DNA of 64,000 bases from Gigaspora margarita (GCA_009809945.1 WTPW01000962.1:72093-136092), one strand, 5' to 3'; shown: positions 1 through 14,040, counted from the stretch's first letter. The notes: a model not told the origin generated them from the sequence alone. Numbers and translations: made by a program.

Positions 1-650
1 TTTTTTTTTTTTTTTTACTTATTTTTTTAATTTTATTTTATTTTATTTATTTCTGACTTTCTTTGGAACTTTGTAAAAAAATAATCTAACTTTTCTGGCA
101 CTTTACAAGAACACCAACTCTAATTTTTCTAGCACTTTGCAAGAAGTAGCAAATATGAGTAAATATAATAGTTAAAGCAAAAAAGAAAATAATAGCTAAC
201 TGCAAAATAAGAAAAATAAATATATTGGGCTAGTATTTTTATAGAATTAAATGCAATAAAGTGCACAAGTAGTTTAAAATATTACTATTTTTTTAATTTT
301 TGCTTTTTTTTTATTTTTTTTTAGTTTCATTTTTTTTGATTTTATTTTTTTTGTCATTTTTTTTATAATAATATATAATAAAATATGTAATATTGATTAA
401 AAATATATATTTAATTTAAAATATAATGTATAACAATAATAAATAAATAAAAATAAAATTTTATATTAAATTGCAAAACCTTGCAAAAACTTGTAAAAAC
501 CTGTAAAATGTTTAAAAATTTGCAAAAAGCATTATAATATGAATATAATATTATTAATTGATATCATATCAGATATATATCGATTAATATCTATATCAGA
601 TATATATCGATTAATATCTATATCAGATATATATCGATTACGATGATGGA
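1..650. repeat. Dispersed A+T-rich repeat, family R1 (inverted copy)
   Basis: Low-complexity A/T sequence with phrases built on 'cactttgcaagaag' and 'cttgcaaaaac', followed by tandem copies of a palindromic unit containing 'atatatcgattaatatctat'. The same phrases occur in reverse complement at about 49240-50640 and 50940-51160, and in forward orientation at the window end (63560-64000). It looks like a long dispersed repeat rather than a gene. No family is recognised. Confidence 0.6.
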
Positions 651-1700
651 CCCAACATAAGAAGCAAATGCACTTTATTTTTCAATAAATCAAATTAGAT
701 AATTATTTTACATTATGATGTAAATAATTCTAAGAATTATTTTTTAAAAAAGAATAATTCATGATTAATTGAAAGATATTTGAATTTTCAATTTTGAAAT
801 TAATAACAGTGATTGAAAATTAATAATTCTAAGCAAAAACAGTGTTTAAAAATTAACATTACTTTATCTTTTCCTGAGTGCTAAATATTTATTGTAGCAG
901 AGTTAGCAATATAGTATATAACAATTAGCTTTTAAAATAAATGGTTTTACAATGTAGTAATTTGCACACAATATAATCTACATAAAATAAAAGGTTAAAT
1001 TTAAATTTAAATAATTTGGTAAAAATATTTTTTGACTAAATCATACCAGAATTTTCATCAGCCCCTTTAATAGTTTACTTTAATTTACAATTGACACTGT
1101 AGTAACTAATAATTTAAAAGAATTAATAAATTTAACGATATATAACCAAGAACAAAAATAATAAATACAATGGTGTGATTTAATTGTTAGATGTAATGTG
1201 TTTTCAGTAAAATCTTATGGTTGAAAAATATAATAAAATTACTTTGGTATTAAAAATGCTTTACTTTTATTAATAATAAATTCATTTTTTCACGCATTTC
1301 GCGTATCGAAGAATTTTTAATTGATTTGATTGGTCAATAATCACGTTTGGATCTACATCAATTAGCAAATCACATAAATGTTATAACCCGTGATTTTCCG
1401 TCAAAATTGCTATGCTTTGTTACACGGATCACGAATTCTAATTTTTGTTTTGATAAACACGTCTTCAACTCCTTCCAACCTTTTCCAATTATAGTATATA
1501 TATATAATGTTAAACAAACATGAAGTTCAAAGTTGGTTGATGATTTTTTAACCAGAAAGTGAAGATACCCGACGAAATTTCTTTAATTTTTTGAGCTTTT
1601 GCAAGTTTAAACTTGCAAATAAAGGAATAAAATTGGTGTACAGTGATAAACAATTCATGCACCATCTTTACAAAGAAACAATACTACAAGGTATATAAAG
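651..1700. other. Intergenic, no gene seen
   Basis: About 1 kb upstream of the first gene. A+T-rich with no supportable reading frame, RNA gene or terminal inverted repeats. It probably holds the promoter of the gene starting at 1701. Confidence 0.5.
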
Positions 1701-3527
1701 ATGATTCAAGTTGAAATAAAAAGATATTTAAATGATTTAAAATTTTTAGGTGATAAATTAATTGGAAAAGGGCTTACGGACGAACAACTAAATGAGGTTT
1801 TAAAAGAATTTCAGGTATAGTCACTTTTAGTTCTATACTGCGTAGAAACAATATAAAATCCATGATTTTTTGCATAAGCTTGTGATTTGCAATTCGACTT
1901 TATGAGATCAGGATTTAGTTGTTCGCAATATATCATCTAATATCCTCGATAAAAAAAACTGGTTATTTTATAAGTCAAGGAGAATTTGGGTGTTTGCAAT
2001 ATATCATCAATATTCTCTTTATCGGAATTTGCTAATTGCATATAAATGAGAGATTTTTGTCTCAGTACCTTAATTAAATTTTCGTTACCATATCGTAATA
2101 TTTAACTATCCCAATTTTTATAGAGCCAAATCGAAAATAGTGACTACAAAATTCTTCAGTTTTGGGCTGATGTTACAAAACCACATGCTGGTAAGAATTT
2201 GAGTTCTTTAGTGTTTGTATTGATCATATACAGAAATTTAATTTTTTTTTTTTGTCTAGAAAATAATACGACGGATGTTTTATTAAATGTGCAGACCGCT
2301 ATATATTCGTGCAATGATAGAATACAACTAACAACTACAATAAATTATCTGAAAAATATTTCAGAAGATCAGATCAAAGAAATTATTCTACGAGCTGAAT
2401 TCAAAAAAAAAGAAAAAATTATCGAATCATATATTAAATTTCCAGTAAGTTCTATACGTAGCTTTATTATTTTATTAATATTTTTTATTAATATTTATTT
2501 AAATTATAGGCAGATACAAAGCCACAATGGTTTTTCAAAAATCTAAAAGAAATTGATAATTTATTAAGACAAAAACTTCTAGAGCTCTCTATAACCGATC
2601 CATTTTATTGGTTTATTGTAAATTTCAATAGCGAAATCTGGCAGTCAATTTATTCAAAGAATGCCATTTTACGTTTAGAAAGTGACGATTTGTTTCAATT
2701 TTCAATGGAACAATATGATAACATCAATAATGTTATGGATTCGATATTTGCAAAGTATGATTCTAGCCTTGAACCTTCACCTCAAATAGAATTAAATTCT
2801 GATTTAGACGAATTACTTAAAGAATATTGTAAAGCAATTATGAAGACATGGCAAGTTTTATATTGTTATATTATTTATTAATTGTCTTTAAATCTCATCA
2901 TTTTCTCTTCTATTCATAGGCTACTCGAATGGATTAACCCACCTGCTGTCATCCTTGAAGCACGTTATGTTCAAAAATACGTATATCATCCTCTTAATAT
3001 AGTTTTAGATGAACTGTTGCAACACTATCATCTTCATGGGTAAGATAAGTTTGCCTGGAATTTATTACACAAAAACTTATTTAAAATCATATTAAATTAA
3101 AACGATTAGTCCCGAGCATCCTGCTACATGTACTGGAGAACGAAAAAGTTCGCATCATCAGCCACCTTTTGGATTTCCTTCTACTTCTAATCATGCCCAG
3201 GAATATTTTAAAGATATTGACAATAAAGAAGGAAAACTTCTTTCTGAAGAAATAAATCTTCGTGTTTATCCTCGGAAAGTTGATGCTGCAATCACTTATA
3301 CATACAAAGGATACTCATTATACCTGTAATGATGCACAATTTTTTATACTTTAGAATATTTACAAACTTGTTCATTTTAGAAAATAATGAAAGAAAATTA
3401 TGAAACCATTTCAAAAATAATACAAGAATTAGGAAGAGATTCTTCTCAAGAAGGATCTATCCAAGCATTTGAATATCTTCAACAAGTGATTCGACCAACT
3501 CCTGCCTTACCCATAAAATGCAGATAA
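1701..3527 (+). CDS. Unrecognised spliced gene (possibly ending at 3329)
   Basis: I do not recognise the product. Exons that keep one frame are 1701-1814, 2124-2190, 2260-2444, 2510-2850, 2920-3039 and from about 3110. The start is ATG at 1701, encoding MIQVEIKRYLNDLKFLGDKL. The protein is about 350 residues, mostly helical and charged, with no membrane segment or signal peptide. A distinctive stretch near residue 235 reads LLEWINPPAVILEARYVQKY. The intron after 2850 appears to use a GC donor (gcaag). The sixth exon can stop at 3329. A further coding-like block (KIMKENYETISKIIQELG, about 3382-3527) follows a good acceptor, but I could not find a donor that joins it in frame. The last exon may therefore be mis-modelled, or the gene may be damaged there. 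It lies 470 bp upstream of POL5 on the same strand. No function is proposed. Confidence 0.6.
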
Positions 3528-3994
3528 GGGTTTTACCTAGAAAATTGGATCATGATGCTTTTTAGTCTTAGCAGCAATTATCAATTCTTTACCTGAGCAA
3601 TATTTTTTGCAAAATTAAATATAGAAAATTTCATATGAAAATCAAAAAAGTAGATTACATATTGAGCAAATAAATATAAATTTTCTATTGGTCAGGCATT
3701 CTTTGCAAAAATGGTACCTTAACTTCTTTGAATTTATCAGATTATAGGCCTGATAATGAGAGCTCAATGAAATAATCGCTCCTGTCTTGGGGAGCGAGAT
3801 AAAACTTTCGTAATATGCTTTCTCTATCAACCATACATAGATAACGAAGCGATACATGAAAATTATAATAGAATATAAAAAAAAATCTTTGTGTAGCAAG
3901 AAAATTCCTTTCCATGTATGTATAGATCATCACTGAACATGACAGATCGTAGATCCAAATAAATACCATAAAAAAAAAAAATTTCCTGTCAATC

Positions 3995-6900
3995 ATGTCA
4001 GCAACTACGTATGATTACTTTTGGGAATTGGCATCTTTAGATTCTTCTATTCGAAAAAAAGCTGCTAGTGAATTAATTACCCATTTATATGAAAAGTTTA
4101 ATAATTCAAAAGCAAATATCGATTCAACTGATGATTTCAATGATTTTCCAAAGTACTTTTTTTTTTTTTTGAATGGCTTAAGATATGTGTAATCCACGCG
4201 AATCAGTGTTAAAATTCCTTTGATACTTGAAGGGTTACGGAATTATTGGAAAAACTATTTGGTCCCGAAATTGCCTACTCATTGATTCGCCTGACAAGAG
4301 GTTTGGCAAGTCCACGTGCAGGCGCCAGGCAAGGTTTTGCTTTGGCGTTGACAGAGGTGTGCGATTTGTTGTAAATACCAAAATAAACCTTCAAATCACC
4401 ATAATATTGAAGATTTTGATTTTTCATACAGCTTCTTGCAAATCTAGATCGTATTACATTTAAAATTATCATTACACTCATCGATGAAGCTTGCCCTATC
4501 TCTGCATCTAAAGATCAGGTATTTATAAAAATAATTGAGTTTTCAGTTTATCCAGTAGTGATTTTTTAAATTAAACTTTACTGTTCTTTTTATCTAGGAA
4601 GGCCTTGATATCATTTTTGGTCGTGTTTTTGGTTATATGGCTATCATTCGATCAGGCATTCTTTGGCGAGAAAGTTCATCCGAAAAGGATTACTGCGAGA
4701 CTATCAACGGTCTACTTGCTTGTGCAAAGTGTAAACCATATGTTAAAGAAGCCTGCTATCATATTATTATTTCCAGTATACCTCAGGTAAACTCACAATT
4801 TTTTTTATATATTGTTGAATGAGGATTGAAAAATATATTTTTTTAATGCTTAGCTGAAGATGGTATCTTTCGAAGAAGAGGCAATATCTCATTTAATAAC
4901 AATTTTACAAGATCATTGTATACATGGAATTAGCAATCCTGATGACGTTAATTTAGCTCTTACTATCGAGGCACAATATCCGGTATGAGATATTCTTATA
5001 AAGTTTCTCTTTCCATTAAAGCATTAGCACGTGCACCCTATGCGCATTTTGGTAAATGTTTTTTTTTGTTTCGATGTCTCTTTGTACACTGTTTTCAATT
5101 TTTAGCGAATCATAGATAATTCTCAGTGGAAAAAAGTTATATTGCACAGCTGTAAGGATTGTGAATTTAAATGGTTAAATCCACATATTCTTCATCATGA
5201 TAATTTGATAAAGTTGTCTGAAGCTATTAAGGTATTCAACATATTTTCGTTATATAATAGCTATTTTATTTTGATATTATAATTTCCTTTTACGATTTAA
5301 TTTTTAGGCGAAATCAGGAAAGTCCGTCACTGAAACTCAACAAAATTATGAAAATAGAATGCATTCTGTATGGAACACAATAATCCAATGGTTCATATCT
5401 GAGAGTCACGAAGAGAATATGATCACATTTGAGACGTTTTGGAAAGTGGTAGTGGATGGTAATTACGTCTTATTTATTTCATTTTCTTAAAGTAACTACT
5501 TATGTTTCAATATTATATATCATCATTTTGATCTTGTAGAATGTCTTTTTCATGAGGATTCTACACATCACAGAAAATTCTGGGGATTTCAATTATTCGA
5601 AAAAGCTCTAATATCATTGCCATTAGAAAAAATGCCTTCAATTTTTACTCCAAATCTTTTACGAACATTGATGAATAGTTTTCTTGACAAAACACGGTAC
5701 TTGCACGAAGCTGCCATGCATGTTGTAAGATTGTTAACGAGTTGAAATATAGTTATTTTTTTTCGTCCGCATTTCAACATTTCGGCATTTGACTTTTTTT
5801 TTTTTACGTAATAAACAGTTATCCATCTTTGAACAAGTTGTAGAAGAAAATAATGATAAAGCTTTAATCATAGTTATGCAACTTTTAAGTCATAGTTACA
5901 ACAGAAATTTTAATGGATTCTTTAATACTAAAATTATTAAAAAGATTTTTGGTGCAATGGATAACGAAGCACTTGAGCAATATTTATTACATCTTAAAAA
6001 AATTTTCTTACATCCGAATGAAATTCATTTGAGGCAAATATTATAATATTATATTTTTGTGATTTTAAACAAATTCCTTACTTTTGAATTAATGTTTGCA
6101 AACACAATATTTACAGTGAAAATAGGTCAATAGAGCAGCATCGCCAATGGATTATGAACCATGTATACACTCTCTTAAAGGATCATCATGTAAAACGTCA
6201 CGAAGGATTTTTGAAGTCTGTTTTAGACTTTTATACTATGTATGGATTTTTCATTTCAAAAGAGGCAAGAATTTGTTTTCTTTTTTTTTTTTTTCTCATT
6301 CAGTTGAATAGTACTTTATATCATTAATATTTAAATATAGATTGAGTCGCATCCCAAAACCTACAATACACGTTCTTCAAAACGGTTGAAACTCGATTCG
6401 GGAACATCCACAAATAATGTAAAAATGGTCGATAATTCCGAAGAAGTACATGTCTTGATTGAATTACCAAAGCCAGAGCTCTCAGAAAAAACTCAAAAGT
6501 GTCTTCGGGCGCGTTTCTTTCATGCTCTTGGTGAATTGTGTACTATCCGTTCTTCAGACAAAGGTAAAGTATATTATATTGTAAATATTTTTATTAATGT
6601 GAGGTTTTTACATTATTTTTGAAATCAATTTTTTTTCTCTTTCACTTTCTCAGAAATGTCTACCCATCAATTATACGGTACAATGACTGACGGTGTGTCA
6701 TGGGCATATTATGCCGTAAACTTAATGAAAAAGTATTATGACGATTCTCGAATAGAGCCATTGATCATTTTAAGTGATGAAGCTCAAAAAATTAAAAATG
6801 ATGTCATTATACTTTTACAACAAATCACTAATAAGGTATGAACACTGTCTGTTGTGTTATTAATTATAAAATAGTGTAAAACATTATTAATATTCGTTAA

Positions 6901-8877
6901 TGAACAAAAGGTATCGAGTAAATCATCAAAAAATGATCCTACGAGCACCTTACAATACAAAGGTTTTATATTACTGTTCTCCTTTTCAATTCTCACACTG
7001 TATAATGAACCAGATGAATCCATGAACGCCTTAAAGGTTAAGAATTGTCTTTTTAAATATAAAATATTTAATGTGATACTAAATTAATCAATTTAATTTA
7101 TAGGATTTACGGATTTGCTATGATAGAATGTTTGATAAAAAAAAGAAACCTTCCAAAAAGTTGAAAAATACAAGTGAAAGTGATCAAAATATGCATAATC
7201 CTGCTGATGTTATTGTAGATATTCTACTTGGATATCTTGCAAAACCATCTTCGTTCTTACACAATATGTCGGAGCAAATATTTAAGATTTTTTGTGCCAA
7301 TATTACAAAATCATCATTTGACGTAATGATTGAAGTATGTACTCTGTTGTTTGTTCAAATGATTAATAATAATAAAATAATAAAATATTTAATACTGAAA
7401 CTTTGTTATTTTAGCTTTTAAACAAAAAAAAAGATAGTGAAGATGATCAAATGATGGATATTGACGATGATGGAGTTAGCGATGATGATTTCGATGATGA
7501 AAGCATTGATGAAGAGCTATATAATATTAATCTCGAAGTAAAAGAATCGAAAACGCCAATTTTGAAGGCCATAGATGAAGGCAGTGATGATGATAAGGAT
7601 GATATTTTAGAAAACCAAGATGAAATAATGGGAGAAGTAGACTCTAAATTAATGGCTTACTTTAAGCAACAAAAACTAGAAAAGACAAAGAAAAAAGGTA
7701 TAAAAGATTAAAAAAATATTAAAATTCTTATCAATCTTTTTGTACACAAATTCATAAAAATTATATTTATTAATGTGTATCTAGATGCAAAAAATCAGAG
7801 AATTCAGTTTAAACATAAAATTATTGGATTACTACGGATCTTTGTTCAGTCCCAACCAACCAATCCACTGATTTTTGAGCTATTTATTCCTTTGCTCGAA
7901 CTTGCCAAGAATGCGAAAAATGATGAAATTGCAAAAAGTGCATTTTCTCTTGTAAGCACCAAAGTCAGCGTTATAAAAAATATGCCCAGTCAATTTGATA
8001 GTGATCGCGTGCTTACTTTATTGCAACAAACACATAACATGGCTTTAAAAGCTAGCTACTGCGATTTAGCAGCTTTGTGTTGGAAGACTAGCACTTTTCT
8101 ACTCAAATCTCTGATTTTAAAATGCCATAACAATGGTTCTGGAGATGAAAGCTTAGATAAAGATTTAAAAAAAGCCATCAGCATTTATGAATCTACGTAT
8201 GAGAAATGGATTAAAAAATCCGGTTGTTTACATATTAAATCATTTTCTGAATTACCAAATCACGTACCTAAAATTCCATGGCATATAACGAATATATTTC
8301 TTGGGTTTACTGACCCAAAGACCGTAAAGAATCCAAAAAAAGTAATGAACGCATATGATATTTCAGCATCCATTTTTAATAATGTTGCACCAAAAAAAAG
8401 AAAGGTAAGAACATGACATGTTGTTATAACAATACATTATAATGTTTATTAAAAATTTTGTTTTATAACAGGAACAGTTAGATGACAGCGTCATGAATGC
8501 ACTTGTACAGAGATCACGAGAGTCTCTTAAGGTTACATTACAATTTGTATCTCAGGATTTGCAATGTGGAAAGAAAAATTTTGATCCTCAAACGTTAAAA
8601 TCAGTGATGAAATTTGCGATTTTAACCATGAAAAGTACAAGTGTCAATGTATCAAAGGACAAGGTACATAGAATTTGTTTTCTAAATTTATGGTATTTTT
8701 TTTTTTTAAAAAAAAAATGGATTAAAAAAAAATTGAATTTCTTAAACGTAGATCAAAAGTACATGGGATGCGGATCATCTTCTACCGTTATTAGAGAGTA
8801 TTAAAGAGCTTCCAAGATACAAGTCATCACAAATAATTAGAAATCCTATTGATGAAATAATTCGTATTATTTCATGA
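3995..8877 (+). CDS. POL5: POL5 / MYBBP1A family protein (DNA polymerase phi)
   Basis: Nucleolar HEAT-repeat protein of the POL5/MYBBP1A family, which in yeast acts in rRNA synthesis and ribosome assembly and is not a working replicative polymerase. Eighteen exons: 3995-4152, 4233-4356, 4432-4518, 4598-4786, 4854-4982, 5106-5231, 5308-5458, 5540-5724, 5819-6033, 6117-6264, 6341-6563, 6654-6835, 6911-7036, 7104-7334, 7415-7697, 7785-8404, 8472-8663 and 8752-8877. They sum to 3495 nt, giving 1164 residues, close to yeast Pol5 (about 1020). Family signatures are the N-terminal DYFWELASLDSSIRKKAASE and the block LIRLTRGLASPRAGARQGFA, where fungal homologues keep 'RGLAS..ARxGF'. There is an acidic tract of the DIDDDGVSDDDFDDESIDEE type in exon 15 and a basic APKKRK nuclear-localisation-like motif at the end of exon 16. 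Introns 9 and 10 use GC donors (gcaaat, gcaaga). The donor of exon 2 is the least certain. The gene is convergent with the PACT gene, 251 bp between stops. Confidence 0.9.
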
Positions 8878-9128
8878 TGTAATAATAACAAGCGGTTTAA
8901 AAATTAAAAAAATTCTTTTTTATCAATTCTAAAATGCAAGTTGATTTGCCTTTATTATTCAAATTATATCAATAAATATATATTAATTTATAAGTGTGTG
9001 ATTAAAAACAATTATATTCTTACAATAGCCGTAAATATATTGTAATTTATCATTATTTCTAATTAAAAATGGAATAAAAAAATGAAAAGAAAACCTAATT
9101 ATAATGAATGAAATAATCCAAAAATTTT

Positions 9129-12100
9129 TTAATAGCGTTGTTGTTGTAATTGTATATTTCGTTTTAATTCCTTATTTCGGTTCCATGAGCTTCTAAATAT
9201 TCTAATAAGATAACAGACATTAGCAGAAGTCAACAATGTTTATTAGCACAAATATTAAAGTTTTCTCATACCTCATCCTTTGAACGGCAAGTATTGCGAT
9301 AACGGCACTGCGGAATTTGTTTAATAATGGTGAAGTAATACGACGAGGATTACGTAAGTCAGATATCAAAAGTAAAGTTGCCTGTTCACTAAAAAAGTAA
9401 TAAAATTTGAATTATATATAACATTTATGATAATGATAAAATAGATAAAATAGATACTAACCATGATTCCATACCACCAAGGAGTACCAATAAAAATTTT
9501 TTCTGATAACACAAATCGGCACGAAATCTAGATTCCCGATAACATTTTGCTTTAAGATATCGTACTTCGTTAAGTAACATTTTACAATCCTCAACATGTT
9601 GCATTCGTTCGCTAATTAGTTCAGATTGATATTTATGCTTATATTTTGCGTCCTAATTTGCAAATAGTAAATAATTCAATAATTTAATTCCTTATTAAAG
9701 ATTTTTTATATAGTATGTACCTTTTCTTCAAGTATTTTCTGGTATTCTGGAGGAATATTTCTACTTACTCTATTAAATATAAAAAGTATAAAAAAAAGTT
9801 TAGAATAAAATTAAACAAAATTAACCTTAATCACCATTAATATTTATAAAATTTACCTTTGGCCGTTTTCTGAATTACTAGAATTAATGATTTGCATTTT
9901 TTCTATTAATGCCAATTGTTGTTGTTGAGTCGACTGAATTTCTTCCTGCAAAGAGTTAATTTCATTTTGTGCAGATTCCTGTAGTTTTTGAAGCTGGCTA
10001 TTTTTCATAGACAACTCATGTTTCAGTCTAGAAATTTCATCCACTAAAGTCTTGACTTCATCATCTTCAACTGACTATTCGAAAAACATATTTAAGTGGA
10101 TAATTTGTATTAAGTAAACAATTAGGTGTACTCACACCACCAACACGTCTTTTATTTGAAGATTCCATCCTTTGAAGTTGTAATTTATATTGATTTCGTT
10201 CAACCTCAAAACTATCTTGCAACTGTTCCATTTCGTCTCGTAATTTATTACATTGCTCTTGAACAGCTTGTAATTCATCTTCATATCTCGATAATTGTTC
10301 ATTTTTGGATTGGTGATCTCGTCGTTCAGATTGCAATTGATCAGTGATATTTTGAATTTCAACTTCAAGCGCCTTAATATGTTCTTTTTCATCGCGAATA
10401 TCAGATTCAAGGGATTCTTTAGCCTATGACAAATGAAATTTTTATAATTTTTATAAAAATAATAATAAATACTAAATAATAAATGGATAAATAAAAAAAT
10501 ATATATATATACCTCATTAGAAATTAAGTATTTTCTTTGTAATTCTGATTTATCTTTAAGTGCGACATTCTTCTCTTTGTTTAACTTTGATGTCTTCTCT
10601 TTTTCCGTTTGAAGCTCGCCTTGTAAATCTTTTATTTTTTGAGTCGCACGCTCAGATGTAACATCTTTCTCTATAGAATTAAAATTATATTATTTAAAGG
10701 TTTTATTCCAGGAAAATATATATATATATATATATATATATTTTATTGTAAACGTAATAAACTTAATAAACTTAATACAAGGCATCATCAATATAAACCT
10801 TTTTGTAATCGTCGCAGTCGTGTTTCAAGCTCATTAATAGATGTGTTTTTCTTGGCATGTCGATTGGTTTCCTGTTCAATATTAATTTAATTGAGCACAT
10901 TGCGACCCTATAATGAATTAAAAATATTTAAAAATAATAGTATCACTAGTGTACCTTTTGTAAATTATCTAATTGTTGAGATAATTCATTTTTTTCTTTT
11001 GTCAAAGCAGCCTTTTCTAAAGTTAAAGCTTTCTTATTAGCTGTAACTGATTGCAATTCATCATCTAAACTTCTATTATTTGAAATTAATTTTTCAATTT
11101 CCTAAATAAGATAAACAAATGAGCGCATAAAAAGAAAAAAGTCACCCAAATCAATTGAAAATATATATAAAAACCTTTTGTAAAGATTTTATTTCTTTTT
11201 CATATGAATCTTTTTGTGAGCGTAATTTTTTATTGAAAGAATCTTTTTCATGTTTCCATGAATCTTCTAATTCTTTATGATTCATTTCCAATTCAGCTAA
11301 TTGATATGCTTTAGTTTTTGTACTAGAAGCTTTCAATAGAGATCGTTCTTCATTCCACCTATGTTTCAGAGAATCCAATTCTTTAGCATGAAGTTTCGTT
11401 ATTTGTGAAGATTTAGAGTCTAATTCATTTGAAGAATTTTGTACTACATCGACCATTTCACTCAATCGAATTTCTAATCTTTGAATTTTGTCATTTGATT
11501 TTTGTAAGTCTTTAAGTAATTTTGAATTTTCAAGTTTAAGTGAGTCTCTTTCGGATCTTAATTGATTATCAGTAGATTTTCCAATCACCTTTTCATGACC
11601 GGGTAATTTACTTCCCTGACCATTAATTTCAAGGTTTGAACGTTTATTAGATTTTAAACTATCTTTAATATCTTCTAAAGTTTCACCTTTTTTCAATAAA
11701 GCTTGTGCTTCAGCCTCAATTAATTCAACTTGTTTTTCCAAACCTTCTTTTTCAGTAACCATTTGGTTTAAATCCGTTCGTAAAGATTCATTTGAATGAG
11801 CGATTTTTTTAATTTCCTCGGCATATAAAGAATTTTGTTTTGAAAGTTCAGCACTTTTAGAATCATGACGTTCTTTTGCAGAATTTATACTTTTACCAAG
11901 AAAATCAATATTTTGTGTTAAATCATCAAGTTGAGCTAAAAGTTTTTCCTTTTCTAAAGTTAAACAATCTCTACGTGATTGTAATTCATTTCTTTGACCT
12001 TCCAAGTGCCTCGTTTGTTTTTCCAAATTTCTATTTTGTTCACCTAATTGTTTAAGACGAGGCTCCAATTTCTTACTTTCTCTTTCATACTCTGCGATTA

Positions 12101-12347
12101 TTTCATCACCTTCATTACGAGCAAGTGCTAGTTGTTCGCTAAGTTGACCAACCTCTTCTTCAAGGCTATTTATTTGTTTTGCAGCCTCCTCTTTTGCAGT
12201 TGAGTGGTCAGTTTTTAATTTTCCATAATCAACTTGCAAGCGTTCTACTGTACTTGATAATTTTGTTCTCTCTTCCAATAATTCAGAAATTTTTTTGTTA
12301 AGTTCCTCGATTTGTTTTGCATTACCATCTTTTTGATCATCAGACAT
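9129..12347 (-). CDS. Spindle-pole-body coiled-coil protein with C-terminal PACT domain (Pcp1/Spc110/pericentrin type)
   Basis: Ten exons in transcription order: 12347-11175, 11101-10955, 10871-10799, 10670-10513, 10423-10136, 10074-9857, 9769-9721, 9652-9462, 9388-9272 and 9201-9129. They sum to 2487 nt, giving 828 residues. Residues 1-700 are almost continuous heptad coiled coil rich in E/K/Q/L. The C-terminus carries the PACT (pericentrin-AKAP450 centrosomal targeting) signature: LCYQKKFLLVLLGG at about 749-762, then FRSAVIAILAVQRMR at about 791-805, ending in a basic helix. PACT domains bind calmodulin and anchor gamma-tubulin receptors at spindle poles, as in S. pombe Pcp1 and S. cerevisiae Spc110. 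I see no clear N-terminal gamma-tubulin-binding (CM1) motif, and the protein is shorter than Pcp1 (about 1200), so an upstream exon could be missing. The start is the first ATG of the long exon, after an in-frame A+T-rich leader. Introns carry (AT)n tracts. Confidence 0.88.
10716..10742. repeat. (TA)n microsatellite in an intron of the PACT gene
   Basis: About 13 TA units between the exons at 10670 and 10799 of the PACT gene. Likely length-polymorphic, with no other role evident. Confidence 0.8.
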
Positions 12348-14040
12348 ATTACGTTCTTCTTATATTAACGCGTAAACTTCAACTCTTTTTTGTGTTCATT
12401 TTTTGAGCACTTTTTAGCTTGTTTAGGTTGGTTCGCCCCTATTGGCTCATACCATCTAGTCGAATAAAATTTGGGGTCGAGTCAGTTATAAATTTTTAAT
12501 CATATCGATATTTAATTAAAAATCAGGGTTTAGGGTTATGTCTGCAGTTCTGCATTTACGAACTTTAAATGTACTCCTCGACAATTTTATTAAAATAATA
12601 TATACCCTGATATACAGGATATACAGGATATATAGGTTTTAGATGATAGTTTTTTCGTTATGTACTTTTTTATTCTTTTTATTACTGTCAAGAACAATTT
12701 CATAGCTTGATTGGTCAATCATCATATGATTGAATTGTTGAAAGAACTTCTAACTAATATAGCTAAAATAAACGATCATAGTATATATAGAGTTAGAGTT
12801 GGACCCCCGAAACATATTTTCTCAAACCGAAAGGACTCAAATTTCACTGTGCAAATCAATATCGAAATTCAAAATCAATGCTAAAACCCTAAAACTCTAA
12901 ATCATTTAAATTAACTAAATTAATAATGCCTAAATTCCAACCAATGTTAAACTTTAAATCAAATTGCAGTACCAAAAACGGTATCGTGACAACTAAAAGG
13001 TTGGCCAAATTTAAAGTTAAGGTTTTTTGCCCAATTTAGTGTTCCTAAAATTAGGTATCATATATATCTGATATATTGTATATAGCTGATTGAGAACGAT
13101 ATGAATTCCTTATACGTAACGTACGTACTCCTTTCAACTCTAACATTTTGATAATAATCGATTTTTTGCAATAAAACCAATGCTTAAAATTCATCTTTTC
13201 AACACAACGATTGGTTTTATTTACTGGTTGTAAGCAAAAAAGAATTTCAAATTACACATGTATGAAAAATTAAGAAAAGGCCTATTGAACTATTTCGATT
13301 ATATATTGTAATAATATATATATATTATATTATTAATCTTAATTCTTCAATCGTTACGACTATAAATATAAGTTAATTCTGTGAATTCAACCCCCAACCT
13401 TTAAAGGATATGATACATTTTTAGACGAAAAAATTAAAAATTTCAAAAATTTTATAATGAAATGGAGTTGGACAAACCAGATATCTAGTTGATAGCACCT
13501 GGTTATTCGAATAGATTAACTGGATAATTATCCGGGTAATGACCCTTTAAATGTAATCATGTGTGTAAATATTATCGTTATTGATCTGCCGAATCTTCTA
13601 TCTGCTACATACAGTATCTCTTTAAAAAAAGCATTCTCCCTGTATATACCAAGGTACTACTACTATGAATGCTTGTATTTATTAACAATACTCCTACTGT
13701 ATGTAATATTAAACCTTATAATTAGTTATCCATAACTTAATAATAGTAATAGTCACCTTATATACGTAGTTTGTCGATACCAGGTATTATATAATTTTTT
13801 GTAAGGCCTGGGTGGTGTAACAAACTTCCAAATACTGTTTGTCAATTCAATATACAGTACAAGTTATTTGATAAGATCTCTTAATTGATCAAATCTTTAA
13901 ATATTATTAAATATTGCATAAGACTATGAAAATTTCCATTAATGTCAAATGATATGCATGCATAAATGGATACTATATAAAGAGCAAATTTATTATCGTG
14001 TTATATATCGATATCAATTTTTAATTCGTATTTTAAAAGA
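12348..14040. promoter_or_regulatory. Divergent intergenic region between the PACT gene and NECAP
   Basis: A 1.7 kb A+T-rich spacer holding both promoters. There is no supportable ORF. A faint inverted pair (TAGAGTTGgac near 12790 and CAACTCTAAc near 13135) may be the ends of an eroded MITE. TATA-like tracts such as 'tactatataaagagc' lie about 70 bp upstream of the NECAP start. No precise regulatory site can be assigned. Confidence 0.4.

Noticed and set aside
4015-4481. Minus- and plus-strand open frames overlapping the first POL5 exons (for example 4015-4197 minus, 4227-4463 plus)
   Set aside because: They lie over conserved POL5 exons in other frames and have no coding signature of their own.
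10126-10410. Open frames on both strands over the PACT gene (10126-10347 plus, 10132-10410 minus)
   Set aside because: Shadows of the coiled-coil exon at 10136-10423, whose frame joins its neighbours exactly.
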